The translations under genes and the position numbers were made by a program. A model generated the notes under the pieces. It ran no database searches. It worked only from the letters and a program-made list of their open reading frames with translations, and had not been told where the DNA came from. From an uncultured Tateyamaria sp. (GTDB lineage: Bacteria; Pseudomonadota; Alphaproteobacteria; Rhodobacterales; Rhodobacteraceae), in NCBI GenBank assembly GCA_947501275.1, contig CANMVD010000001.1, forward strand, positions 744,001 to 808,000: a stretch of 64,000 nucleotides of DNA, given 5' to 3'. Positions 19,719-28,634 of the stretch are shown in pieces. Positions within the stretch are counted from its first letter, which is position 1; each line of letters opens with the position of its first letter.

Positions 19719-20590
19719 TGTTCTGCCTCGGCCTGCCGTTGCTCGTTGCGTTGAAACAAGACTATGGGAATGATCAGGATCAGCAGCAAAATGACGGCGA
19801 CCGCGGACGCGACAGGCCAGTCGCGATTTGAGAAGAACTCTTCAAACAGGACTTTGCCAATCATCAACGTACTTGATCCACCCAGCAACGACGGGATCAC
19901 GAACTCACCCAATGCCGGGATAAAGACGAGAAAACACCCCGCGATGATTCCGTTTTTGGAAAGGGGGATTGTGACAAGCCAAAACGCCTTGAGACGCGAG
20001 CACCCAAGATCTTCTGCCGCTTCGATCAGGGACCCATCCAGCCGATCTAGCGCAGAATAGATGGGAAGTATCATAAAAGGCAGGTACGTGTAGACGATAC
20101 CGATATAGACCGCCGTGTTTGTGTTCAGCACGGTCAAGGGCTCGGCTATCAGCCCAGTCCAAAGCAGGAACTGGTTCAGGAATCCTTCGCCAGACAGGAT
20201 ACCCACCCAAGCGTAGACCCGGATCAGGAACGAAGTCCAAAACGGCAGGATGACGAGCATCAACAGTGTGGCGCGCCACTCGCCCGGCGCCCGCGCCATC
20301 GCATATGCCATTGGATAGCCAACCAGCAGTGTCAGCAGTGTGGAGATGAGCGCAATTTGGAGCGAGCTGACATACGCCTTCCAGTAAAGATCGTCCTCAG
20401 TCAGGAACACAAAGTTCTCGAAATCGAGCCCCGACAGCATGGTCCAGATACCGTCCTTGGCCGTGGGTGTGTATGGCGGGATGGCCAAAGCAATGTCCGA
20501 CAGTGAAATTTTAAAAACAACGGCGAAGGGGATCAGGAACAACGCCAGTAGCCAGAGGTATGGCACCGTTATGAGGACGAGGCGTCTCAC
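19715..20590 (-). CDS. Polyamine-type ABC transporter permease (PotH-like)
   Basis: EAAEDLGCSRLKAFWLVTIPLSKNGIIAG; GTG at 20590 overlaps the upstream ATPase stop (GTGA), so the listed start is probably too long. Confidence 0.9.
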   Translation of the reverse strand: MRRLVLITVPYLWLLALFLIPFAVVFKISLSDIALAIPPYTPTAKDGIWTMLSGLDFENFVFLTEDDLYWKAYVSSLQIALISTLLTLLVGYPMAYAMARAPGEWRATLLMLVILPFWTSFLIRVYAWVGILSGEGFLNQFLLWTGLIAEPLTVLNTNTAVYIGIVYTYLPFMILPIYSALDRLDGSLIEAAEDLGCSRLKAFWLVTIPLSKNGIIAGCFLVFIPALGEFVIPSLLGGSSTLMIGKVLFEEFFSNRDWPVASAVAVILLLILIIPIVLFQRNEQRQAEAEQ

Positions 20591-21909
20591 GACGCCAACA
20601 CGACGCCGGCCGTTCCGGTCCAGCTGACCCACACCGCGTCTTCCCAGACAATGTCACGCCGTGACACGCGCCTGGTGTTTGCCATCTGGGCCTTGATCAT
20701 TGCGCCATTTTCCAATTCGACATGATACGTCGATAGGTTGCCCAAGTACGCGATGTCGATGACTTTGCCCCGCAGCACATTCACAGCGTCAGGTTTGGTT
20801 TTTGAAATCGCCACTTTTTCCGGACGCAAGGCCAGTTTCACGGTCTGACCGTCCAAAGCCGGATCCGCATCAATCGCGATCAACGGCGGCTGGCCTTCTG
20901 CCCATGCAATGTCGATCCCCGCATCCGGTGTGTCAGCGCTGGACGCCTTTTCTGACTCGTCTGGCGCGGGCAGTTGCAAGACGGGTTCAACACGCGGGCC
21001 GATGACGGGCGCTAGCACCTTGTCATGCAACCACATGCCAAGCGCATTGGGTTGCGCACTGCGCGGAAGGTGTGCGGCAATGGCTGCGACATCGGTCTCC
21101 ACTGCTTCCGGCGCAACCTGGGAAACACGTGCACTTGCCTTGCCTTCGATCAGGGTCACGTCACCAATAAAATCGGCCACATAAGCCGACCTTGGTGCTT
21201 CGTAGATCTGCTGAGGCGTATCGACCTGCATCACCCGCCCTTCGTCCATGACAGCCACGCGGCTGGCGACGGTCATCGCCTCTTCCTGATCATGGGTGAC
21301 GATAACGAAGGTTGTGCCCGTCTTTTCCTGAATGTCCATCAATTCAAATTGCGTCGCCTCACGCAACTTGGCGTCCAGCGCGCCCAAAGGTTCGTCCAGA
21401 AGCAACAACTTGGGCGCCTTGGCCAACGATCTGGCCAGCGCCACACGCTGCCTTTGCCCTCCAGAGATCTGATGAGGTTTGCGCCGCGCAAACTTTTCCA
21501 GCCGGGTGAGTTTCAACATCTCGTCCACGCGGGCGGCAATGGCTGTCTTGTCACTGCTTTCCCGTCGCAAACCAAAGGCGATATTGTCCCATACCGACAA
21601 GTGCGGAAACAACGCGTAGGATTGAAACATCATGTTCACGGCGCGCTTGTTGGCTGGAACGCCTGCAATATTCTGTCCGGCAAGTTCGATTGCACCGCTT
21701 GTCGGATCTTCAAAACCCGCAAGCATTCGCATCATCGTTGTCTTGCCACAGCCCGAGGGACCCAGCAGGGCAAAAAACTCTTTCTCAAAGATATCAAGGG
21801 TCAGGTCGTCAATCGCCGTGAAATCGCCAAAGCGTTTGGTGACGTTGCGAAACCGGATTAGCGGCTTCTCACTCGGGTCGTCCCAAGGGGCGAAAACAGT
21901 CTCTGCCAA
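20587..21909 (-). CDS. Polyamine-type ABC transporter ATP-binding protein (PotG-like)
   Basis: Walker A GPSGCGKTTMM, signature ISGGQRQRVALARSL, Walker B LLLLDEPLGALD. Confidence 0.93.
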   Translation of the reverse strand: MAETVFAPWDDPSEKPLIRFRNVTKRFGDFTAIDDLTLDIFEKEFFALLGPSGCGKTTMMRMLAGFEDPTSGAIELAGQNIAGVPANKRAVNMMFQSYALFPHLSVWDNIAFGLRRESSDKTAIAARVDEMLKLTRLEKFARRKPHQISGGQRQRVALARSLAKAPKLLLLDEPLGALDAKLREATQFELMDIQEKTGTTFVIVTHDQEEAMTVASRVAVMDEGRVMQVDTPQQIYEAPRSAYVADFIGDVTLIEGKASARVSQVAPEAVETDVAAIAAHLPRSAQPNALGMWLHDKVLAPVIGPRVEPVLQLPAPDESEKASSADTPDAGIDIAWAEGQPPLIAIDADPALDGQTVKLALRPEKVAISKTKPDAVNVLRGKVIDIAYLGNLSTYHVELENGAMIKAQMANTRRVSRRDIVWEDAVWVSWTGTAGVVLAS

Positions 21910-21972
21910 GGGGAAATCCCTATTTGGAAATGAAAGGGCGCGAGAGATCCCCGCGCCCTTGGGTCTGGCATA

Positions 21973-23055
21973 TCAGGTGCCGGATTTGACCTTGGTCCAC
22001 ATGCGCGTGACGGTGCGCTGCACCCGTGCAGGATACGGTGTCGTCGTGTAAAGGTTTTCCAGCGTTGCCGCGTCCGGATAGATCGCAGGATCTTCGATAA
22101 CGTCGGCTTCAAGGAACTCTTGCGAGGCCGCGTTGCCATTGGCGTAGTAGACGTAGTTGGACGCCTGCGCCATGTTCTGTGCATCCATAATGAAGTTCAG
22201 GAATTTGTGTGCACCTTCTGGATTGGGCGCATCCGCCGGGATGGCCATTTGGTCAAACCACATCAATGCACCCTCACTGGGCGCGTTATAAGCAACCTCA
22301 ACACCATTTTCCGCTTCGGCAGCACGATCGCGCGCCTGAAGGATGTCACCAGACCAGCCGAAAGCTACACAAATGTCACCATTCGCCAGTGCGTTGATAT
22401 ATTCCGAGTTGTGGAATTTCTGAACGTAAGGGCGGACTGGCATCAGCACGTCTTCGGCCTTGGCAATAACGTCCGGATCATGGCTGTCGGGGTCTTCGCC
22501 GATATACTGCAGCGCCGCCGGGATCATCTCAGTCGGGGCATCAAGGAAGTGCACACCGCAGGCTTGCAGCTTTTCCATGTTCTCCGGTTTGAAGATCAGA
22601 TCTAGGGATCCCATCGGGGCGTCCTCGCCAAGGATTTCCTGAACTTTGCCCACATTCACGCCAATGCCGGTCGTGCCCCACATGTAATTGATCGAATATG
22701 CGTTGTCGGGATCATATTGGGCTGTTCGTTCCTCAACCACGTCCCACAAGTTTTCCGCGTTGGGCAACTGCGCGGGGTCCAGCTTCTGGAATGCGCCCGC
22801 AGTGATCTGGCGTTGCAGGAAGGTGCCGGACGGCACAACCACGTCGTAACCGGACGAACCTGCCAGCATTTTGGTTTCCAACACTTCGTTGCTGTCAAAT
22901 ACATCGTAAACCAGTTTCAGACCAGTTTCTTCCTCGAACTTGGTCAGCAGGTCTTCGTCAATGTAGTCCGACCAATTGTAAACGCGCACTTCTTCGGCAA
23001 CGGCTGCACCCGCAAGGGCAAAGGCAGCAACCGTGCTCAGCATCATCTTTTTCAT
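21973..23055 (-). CDS. Polyamine-type ABC transporter substrate-binding protein (PotF-like)
   Basis: MKKMMLSTVAAFALAGAAVAEEVRVYNWSDYIDEDLLTKFEEETGLKLVYDVFDSNE. Confidence 0.93.
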   Translation of the reverse strand: MKKMMLSTVAAFALAGAAVAEEVRVYNWSDYIDEDLLTKFEEETGLKLVYDVFDSNEVLETKMLAGSSGYDVVVPSGTFLQRQITAGAFQKLDPAQLPNAENLWDVVEERTAQYDPDNAYSINYMWGTTGIGVNVGKVQEILGEDAPMGSLDLIFKPENMEKLQACGVHFLDAPTEMIPAALQYIGEDPDSHDPDVIAKAEDVLMPVRPYVQKFHNSEYINALANGDICVAFGWSGDILQARDRAAEAENGVEVAYNAPSEGALMWFDQMAIPADAPNPEGAHKFLNFIMDAQNMAQASNYVYYANGNAASQEFLEADVIEDPAIYPDAATLENLYTTTPYPARVQRTVTRMWTKVKSGT

Positions 23056-23203
23056 GTTACACTCCCAAATCACGCCCGGTAGGCCCGGGTCAGCGCGCAT
23101 GAAACCAAGTTTTCACCCAAGCGTCCAGCGTGATTGCAGATGCCGCATTGACGGCAGCCCGGTTGCCCATATTCTCAGCACGTTGTTCTGCCTTGGAGGC
23201 CCT

Positions 23204-24601
23204 ATGCCGACGATTACCAACCATCTGCCCACATCCGAGCTGCAAGCCTTGGATGCGGCGCACCATATGCATCCCTTTACTGCGGGCGGCGAGTTGGCCG
23301 CAAAAGGGGCACGCATTATCACGCGGGCCAATGGTGTCTTCCTGCATGACAGCGAAGGAAACGAGATCCTCGATGCGATGGCAGGCTTGTGGTGCGTGAA
23401 TATCGGCTACGGCCGCGGTGAACTGGCGGATGTAGCGGCACGCCAGATGCGCGAATTGCCTTACTACAATACGTTTTTCCAAACGACCCACGTGCCCGCA
23501 ATTGCGCTGGCGCAAAAGATCGCGGAACTGGCGCCCGGTGATCTGAACCACGTCTTTTTCGCTGGTTCCGGGTCCGAGGCCAACGATACCAACTTGCGCA
23601 TGGTCCGCACCTATTGGGCAACTAAAGGCAAGCCGGACAAGTCGATCATTATCAGCCGCAAGAACGCTTATCACGGATCTTCAGTGGGCTCAGGATCGCT
23701 GGGCGGTATGACCGGGATGCATGCGCAGGGCGGTATGCCGATTCCAGATATTGTCCATATCAACCAACCAAACTGGTGGGCTGAAGGCGGCGATATGACA
23801 CCCGAAGAATTCGGGTTGGCTCGTGCCCGGGAGCTGGAGGCCGCGATTCTGGAGCACGGAGAAGATCGCGTTGCAGCTTTCATCGCCGAACCGATTCAGG
23901 GCGCAGGAGGCGTGATCATCCCTCCGGATACATACTGGCCGGAAATTCAACGGATCTGCGACGCATACGACATCCTGCTGATTGCGGATGAAGTTATTTG
24001 TGGTTTTGGGCGGACAGGAAACTGGTTTGGCAGTCAGACCCTGGGCATCAAGCCGCATATCATGACCATCGCTAAGGGGTTGAGTTCCGGATACCAGCCA
24101 ATCGGCGGATCTGTTGTGTGTGACGAAGTGGCAGAGGTGATCGGATCTGGTGAGTTCAACCATGGCTATACTTATTCGGGTCATCCGGTTGCATCCGCTG
24201 TCGCACTCGAAAACCTGCGCATTCTCGAAGAAGAGCACGTGCTTGATCATGTGCGTAATGTTGCGATGCCTGCGTTGCACAAGATGTGGCATGGTCTCGC
24301 GGATCACCCGCTTGTCGGTGAAACAACAATCGTCGGCATGATGGGGTCACTTGCGTTGACGCCGCACAAGGAAAGCCGTGCCAAATTTGCGATGGAGGCG
24401 GGCACAGCCGGTTTCATGTGCCGCGAACGTTGCTTTGCGAACAATTTGGTTATGCGCCACGTTTACGACCGAATGGTCATCTCGCCGCCGTTGGTGATCT
24501 CTCCGGAAGAGATTGCCGAACTTGGGAGACGCGCACGTACTGCATTGGACGAATGCCATGCGCAGTTGAAGGAACAAGACCTGTTGAAACCGGCGACCTG
24601 A
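23204..24601 (+). CDS. Class III aminotransferase, SpuC-like (putrescine-pyruvate aminotransferase type)
   Basis: FFAGSGSEANDTNLRMVRTYW, ILLIADEVICGFGRTGNWFGS, TIAKGLSSGYQPIGGSVV. Confidence 0.88.
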   Translation: MPTITNHLPTSELQALDAAHHMHPFTAGGELAAKGARIITRANGVFLHDSEGNEILDAMAGLWCVNIGYGRGELADVAARQMRELPYYNTFFQTTHVPAIALAQKIAELAPGDLNHVFFAGSGSEANDTNLRMVRTYWATKGKPDKSIIISRKNAYHGSSVGSGSLGGMTGMHAQGGMPIPDIVHINQPNWWAEGGDMTPEEFGLARARELEAAILEHGEDRVAAFIAEPIQGAGGVIIPPDTYWPEIQRICDAYDILLIADEVICGFGRTGNWFGSQTLGIKPHIMTIAKGLSSGYQPIGGSVVCDEVAEVIGSGEFNHGYTYSGHPVASAVALENLRILEEEHVLDHVRNVAMPALHKMWHGLADHPLVGETTIVGMMGSLALTPHKESRAKFAMEAGTAGFMCRERCFANNLVMRHVYDRMVISPPLVISPEEIAELGRRARTALDECHAQLKEQDLLKPAT

Positions 24602-24652
24602 CGGAAGTCGCGGGAGTTGCTGTGAGCTGTTATGGGGTTGGTTGGGGACGCT

Positions 24653-25804
24653 TTACGCCTTGACGAACATTTGTCTGGGCCGGTCACATAGACACTCTGC
24701 AGGTCCATCTTCCGATATGCGGATGCTCTCCGTAATAGCCAGACCCCAACCGTCCATCCATAGGCCAGGCATAAAGTGGAACGTCATGTTGGGCTGCAAT
24801 ACGGTGTCATCCTCTGCGCGAAATGACATTGTTCGCTCACCCCAGTCAGGCGGGTAGCTGAGGCCAATTGGATACCCGCAGCGCGCGGTACGTTCGATCC
24901 CAATTTTGGACAGGGCAGAGTTGAGGGCTTGAGCCACGTCGCGAGTTTTATTTCCCGCTCGGGCCGCATTCAAACCTGCGTCCAATCCTTCCAGCACCGC
25001 ATCTTGCGCGCGCTTCATCTCGTCAGGAGGCGTTCCAAGAAACACGGAACGACAGAGCGGTGCGTGATAGCGCCGGTAACATCCCGCGATTTCAATTGTT
25101 GTAGCTTCGCCTCGCTGAAAGGTTCTGCCATCCCATGTCAGATGCGGGGCAGCGGCGTCTGCTCCGGACGGGACCAAAGGCACAATTGCCGGATAGTCAC
25201 CCCAATCCCCATCTACCCCGCGAATTGCATCACGATAGGCGTCTGCAACAACCTCGTTCTTGGGCACGCCCGGTGCAATCCGGTCGATCATACCATCAAC
25301 AACGGCTTCTGAAATACGTGCCGCTTTTCGCATATAGCCAATCTCGGTTTCTGATTTGATTGCGCGGCACCAGTTCACGAGGCCTGTCGCGTCATCCAAG
25401 CGAATCCCCAAATCGCTCAGAACTGAATGCGCTTTTGCAGAGTAGTAATAGTTGTCCATCTCAACGCCAACACGGCCCTTCACATATCGTGCGAGGTCCT
25501 CCATCGGATGGTGGAAAGGTGTTTGGATGTAGTGTTCCGCGTACCCAACCAATTGCGATTGCGCCATCCATACCGTGCGACTTGCGCCTGCCACGTCTTG
25601 CGCACGGCCCCACCAGACAGGATCAGCATCATGCGTCACAAGAACCGCCTGATGAACGTAAAACGACCAACCATTGTAGCCTGTCAACCAACACATATTC
25701 GACGGGTCAGTCACGATCAGCATATCCAGCTCTTGCGCAGCCATCCGTGCACGGACGGCCAGCAATCGGGACGCATATTCATCTTGGGTGAACGGCAAAG
25801 ACAT
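24653..25804 (-). CDS. M24-family hydrolase resembling ectoine hydrolase DoeA
   Basis: TDPSNMCWLTGYNGWSFYVHQAVLVTHDADPVWWGRAQDVAGA; M24 creatinase/Xaa-Pro fold; DoeA call is from memory of family motifs. Confidence 0.7.
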   Translation of the reverse strand: MSLPFTQDEYASRLLAVRARMAAQELDMLIVTDPSNMCWLTGYNGWSFYVHQAVLVTHDADPVWWGRAQDVAGASRTVWMAQSQLVGYAEHYIQTPFHHPMEDLARYVKGRVGVEMDNYYYSAKAHSVLSDLGIRLDDATGLVNWCRAIKSETEIGYMRKAARISEAVVDGMIDRIAPGVPKNEVVADAYRDAIRGVDGDWGDYPAIVPLVPSGADAAAPHLTWDGRTFQRGEATTIEIAGCYRRYHAPLCRSVFLGTPPDEMKRAQDAVLEGLDAGLNAARAGNKTRDVAQALNSALSKIGIERTARCGYPIGLSYPPDWGERTMSFRAEDDTVLQPNMTFHFMPGLWMDGWGLAITESIRISEDGPAECLCDRPRQMFVKA

Positions 25805-25965
25805 GATTCTGTTTTCTTCCTAGGGATGATTTGTGCAGGAACTTTGCCCAAAACGGCGATCAATAGCAGTGAAATCGACCAGAAAGCCCACTGAACCCAA
25901 AATTTGGTGCCAAGTTGGTTGCATTGCGTCCACCCAATCGCTTTAGTTCGTCCAAACCGGCGGTA

Positions 25966-27096
25966 ATGACCGGAACACATAACGGGGAGCCACACTTGGC
26001 CAACACTGCGTCCGATCAGGCGTTCGTTGCATTCGAACGCGTGCAGAAAAGTTATGATGGCGAAACACTTGTCGTCAAAGATCTCAACCTGTCGATGCCG
26101 CGTGGGGAATTCCTCACAATGTTGGGGCCATCCGGATCTGGTAAGACGACGTGTCTGATGATGCTCGCCGGCTTCGAGACAGCAACCCACGGCGACATTC
26201 GACTTGATGGTGTGTCGATCAACAATATCCCTCCTCACAAACGCGGCATTGGCATGGTATTCCAAAACTATGCCCTCTTTCCGCATATGACGGTTGCCGA
26301 AAACCTGTCTTTCCCTCTTGAGGTCCGCAAGATCGGCAAGGCAGAGCGCGAAGAAAAGGTTATGCGGGCTTTGGGTATGGTGCAGATGCAGGATTTCGCC
26401 GGTCGTCGCCCGGCGCAATTGTCTGGTGGTCAGCAACAGCGCATCGCCCTTTCACGCGCCCTTGTGTTTGAACCCGAGCTTGTCCTGATGGACGAACCAT
26501 TGGGCGCTTTGGACAAGCAACTGCGCGAGACGCTGCAGTTCGAAATCACAAAGCTGGCCCATGAGTTGGGAATCACGACCGTTTATGTGACCCATGACCA
26601 GACCGAAGCTCTCACCATGTCTGACCGGGTTGCCGTGTTTGATGATGGCCGTATTCAACAGCTCGATCCGCCGGACACGCTGTACGAAGAACCGCAGAAC
26701 AGCTTCGTCGCGCAGTTCATTGGCGAGAACAACACGCTTATGGGCAAGGTCACCAAAATCTCTGGCGACCGCTGCGAAGTCACATTGGACAGCGGTGACA
26801 TCATTGATGCCAAGCCGGTGAATGTAAGCGAAGTCGGGCAACGCACCCGCGTTTCGATCCGCCCAGAACGGGTCGAGATGGACAAGACGCGCCTGCTGCC
26901 GGACGTGCATTCGCTCAAGGCAGAGGTGCTCGAATTCATTTACATGGGCGACATTTTCCGCACGCGCCTGCGCGTCGCAGGAAACGAAGACTTCGTCATC
27001 AAAACACGCAACGCTCCGGATCAGGTGCGCCTGACACCGGGGACCCAGATCGACATTGGGTGGTTGCCACAGGATTGCCGGGCGTTGGACGCCTGA
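25966..27096 (+). CDS. ABC transporter ATP-binding protein (PotA-like)
   Basis: GPSGSGKTTCLMMLAGFE, LSGGQQQRIALSRAL, LVLMDEPLGALD; ATG at 25966 preferred. Confidence 0.92.
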   Translation: MTGTHNGEPHLANTASDQAFVAFERVQKSYDGETLVVKDLNLSMPRGEFLTMLGPSGSGKTTCLMMLAGFETATHGDIRLDGVSINNIPPHKRGIGMVFQNYALFPHMTVAENLSFPLEVRKIGKAEREEKVMRALGMVQMQDFAGRRPAQLSGGQQQRIALSRALVFEPELVLMDEPLGALDKQLRETLQFEITKLAHELGITTVYVTHDQTEALTMSDRVAVFDDGRIQQLDPPDTLYEEPQNSFVAQFIGENNTLMGKVTKISGDRCEVTLDSGDIIDAKPVNVSEVGQRTRVSIRPERVEMDKTRLLPDVHSLKAEVLEFIYMGDIFRTRLRVAGNEDFVIKTRNAPDQVRLTPGTQIDIGWLPQDCRALDA

Positions 27097-27106
27097 GCAA
27101 GCAGAA

Positions 27107-27138
27107 GAAGCCTGGGCCGACGCCCACGCACAGGCTTC
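27107..27138 (+). promoter_or_regulatory. Interrupted inverted repeat between the ATPase and the binding-protein gene
   Basis: GAAGCCTG...GGGC-CGAC-GCCC...CAGGCTTC. Confidence 0.4.
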
Positions 27139-27178
27139 CAAACACTCAAAACGGGCGTAAACAGTGGGAGACTGTAAA

Positions 27179-28288
27179 ATGAAACTTACCAAGACCCTAT
27201 TGGCCACGACGGCCCTGACGGTTGCGGCCGGCACAGCGTTTGCCGACGGCCATATGGCTGGCGACATGACACTTGTCAGCTGGGGTGGCGCATACCAAGC
27301 CAGCCAGCAGAACGCCTATGTCGCGCCATATCTGGAAATGAACCCCGGCGTGACAGCGGTTTGGGACGAAAGCTCGGCTGAAGCCGTCGCCAAGCTGCGC
27401 GCAATGAACGAAGCGGGCAGCGTCACATGGGACGTTGTTGACGTTGTTGCTGCTGATGCGATCCGCCTGTGCGACGAAGGTCTGGCACTGGAAATCGACG
27501 CTGACGAAATGCTGGCAGCCGCGCCTGATGGCACATCTGCGTCGGACGATTTTGGCGACCTGCTGGTGTCGGACTGCTTTATTCCACAGATCGTTTACTC
27601 GACGACCTTTGGCTATCGCACCGATCTGGTTGGCGACACGGCACCAACATCCGTTTGCGCGGTGTTTGACACAGACGCCTATCCCGGCAAACGCAGCCTT
27701 GAAAAGCGTCCGATCAACAACATGGAATGGGCTTTGCTTTGTGACGGTGTTGCCAAAGAAGACGTCTATGACGTGCTGGCAACTGCCGAAGGCCAAGATC
27801 AAGCTCTGGCAAAGCTCGACACCATCAAGGACGATGTGATCTGGTGGTCTGCCGGTGCCGACACGCCCCAACTGCTGGCCGATGGCGAAGTTGTCATGGG
27901 TTCGACCTATAACGGTCGTCTGTTCGCAGCAATCGAAGAGCAAAAGCAGCCCATCGGCATGCTGTGGGACGCGCAGGTGTTTGACCTCGACGGTTGGATC
28001 ATCCCAACAGGTCTGAGCCCCGAGCGTCAGGCGCGCGCACTGGACTTCATCAAGTTCGCGACAGACACGCAGCGACTTGCAGATCAGGCAAAGTACATCT
28101 CGTACGGCCCTGCACGCCTGTCGTCCGCACCACTTGTTGGTCAGCACGCGACACTGGGTATCGACATGGCACAGCACATGCCAACAGACCCAGAGAACGC
28201 CAAGAACACGTTCCTTTACAACTACGAGTTCTGGGCGGACTACCGCGATGACATCGACGCCAAATTCCAGGCGTGGCTGGCTCAGTAA
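27179..28288 (+). CDS. ABC transporter substrate-binding protein (PotD/spermidine-putrescine-type)
   Basis: Signal peptide MKLTKTLLATTALTVAAGTAFADGH, then MTLVSWGGAYQASQQNAYVAPYLE. Confidence 0.92.
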   Translation: MKLTKTLLATTALTVAAGTAFADGHMAGDMTLVSWGGAYQASQQNAYVAPYLEMNPGVTAVWDESSAEAVAKLRAMNEAGSVTWDVVDVVAADAIRLCDEGLALEIDADEMLAAAPDGTSASDDFGDLLVSDCFIPQIVYSTTFGYRTDLVGDTAPTSVCAVFDTDAYPGKRSLEKRPINNMEWALLCDGVAKEDVYDVLATAEGQDQALAKLDTIKDDVIWWSAGADTPQLLADGEVVMGSTYNGRLFAAIEEQKQPIGMLWDAQVFDLDGWIIPTGLSPERQARALDFIKFATDTQRLADQAKYISYGPARLSSAPLVGQHATLGIDMAQHMPTDPENAKNTFLYNYEFWADYRDDIDAKFQAWLAQ

Positions 28289-28296
28289 TTGAACCA

Positions 28297-28324
28297 CGGG
28301 GTGGGCGACATCGCCCACCCTACC
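28297..28324 (+). repeat. GGTGGGCGA..TCGCCCACC hairpin between the binding-protein gene and the DUF1330 gene
   Basis: Near-perfect inverted repeat cggggtgggcgacatcgcccacccta. Confidence 0.5.
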
Positions 28325-28342
28325 CCAACCGGAGCGACAGAC

Positions 28343-28630
28343 ATGCCCAAAGGCTACATCATCGGCCACATCACCGTGAATGATCCCGAGGCGTACAAAG
28401 AGTACGTAGAAAAGGACACACCGATCCTGTTGCGCTGTGGCGCTGTCCCCATCATTCGTGGCGGTCAATCGACTGTCATGGAAGGCGAAACCCATGATCG
28501 CCACGTTGTCTTTGAATTCCCATCGTATCAGGCCGCCCTCGACGCCTATAACGACCCCGAATATCAAGAAGTGATGAAAATCCGTCACCGCACGGCCACC
28601 AGCACAATCCTTGTGGTGGAAGGGGTCTGA
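28343..28630 (+). CDS. DUF1330 family protein
   Basis: MPKGYIIGHITVNDPEAYKEYVEKDTPILLRCGAVPIIRGG...HDRHVVFEFPSYQAALDAYNDPEYQ. Confidence 0.88.
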   Translation: MPKGYIIGHITVNDPEAYKEYVEKDTPILLRCGAVPIIRGGQSTVMEGETHDRHVVFEFPSYQAALDAYNDPEYQEVMKIRHRTATSTILVVEGV

Positions 28631-28634
28631 TCAC

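Noticed and set aside
21025-21861. 278 aa plus-strand ORF
   Set aside because: Antisense to the PotG-like ATPase; Arg/Gln/His-rich
27197-28588. 463 aa minus-strand ORF
   Set aside because: Fully antisense to the binding-protein gene and DUF1330 gene; no recognisable domain, Cys/His/Arg-rich shadow translation
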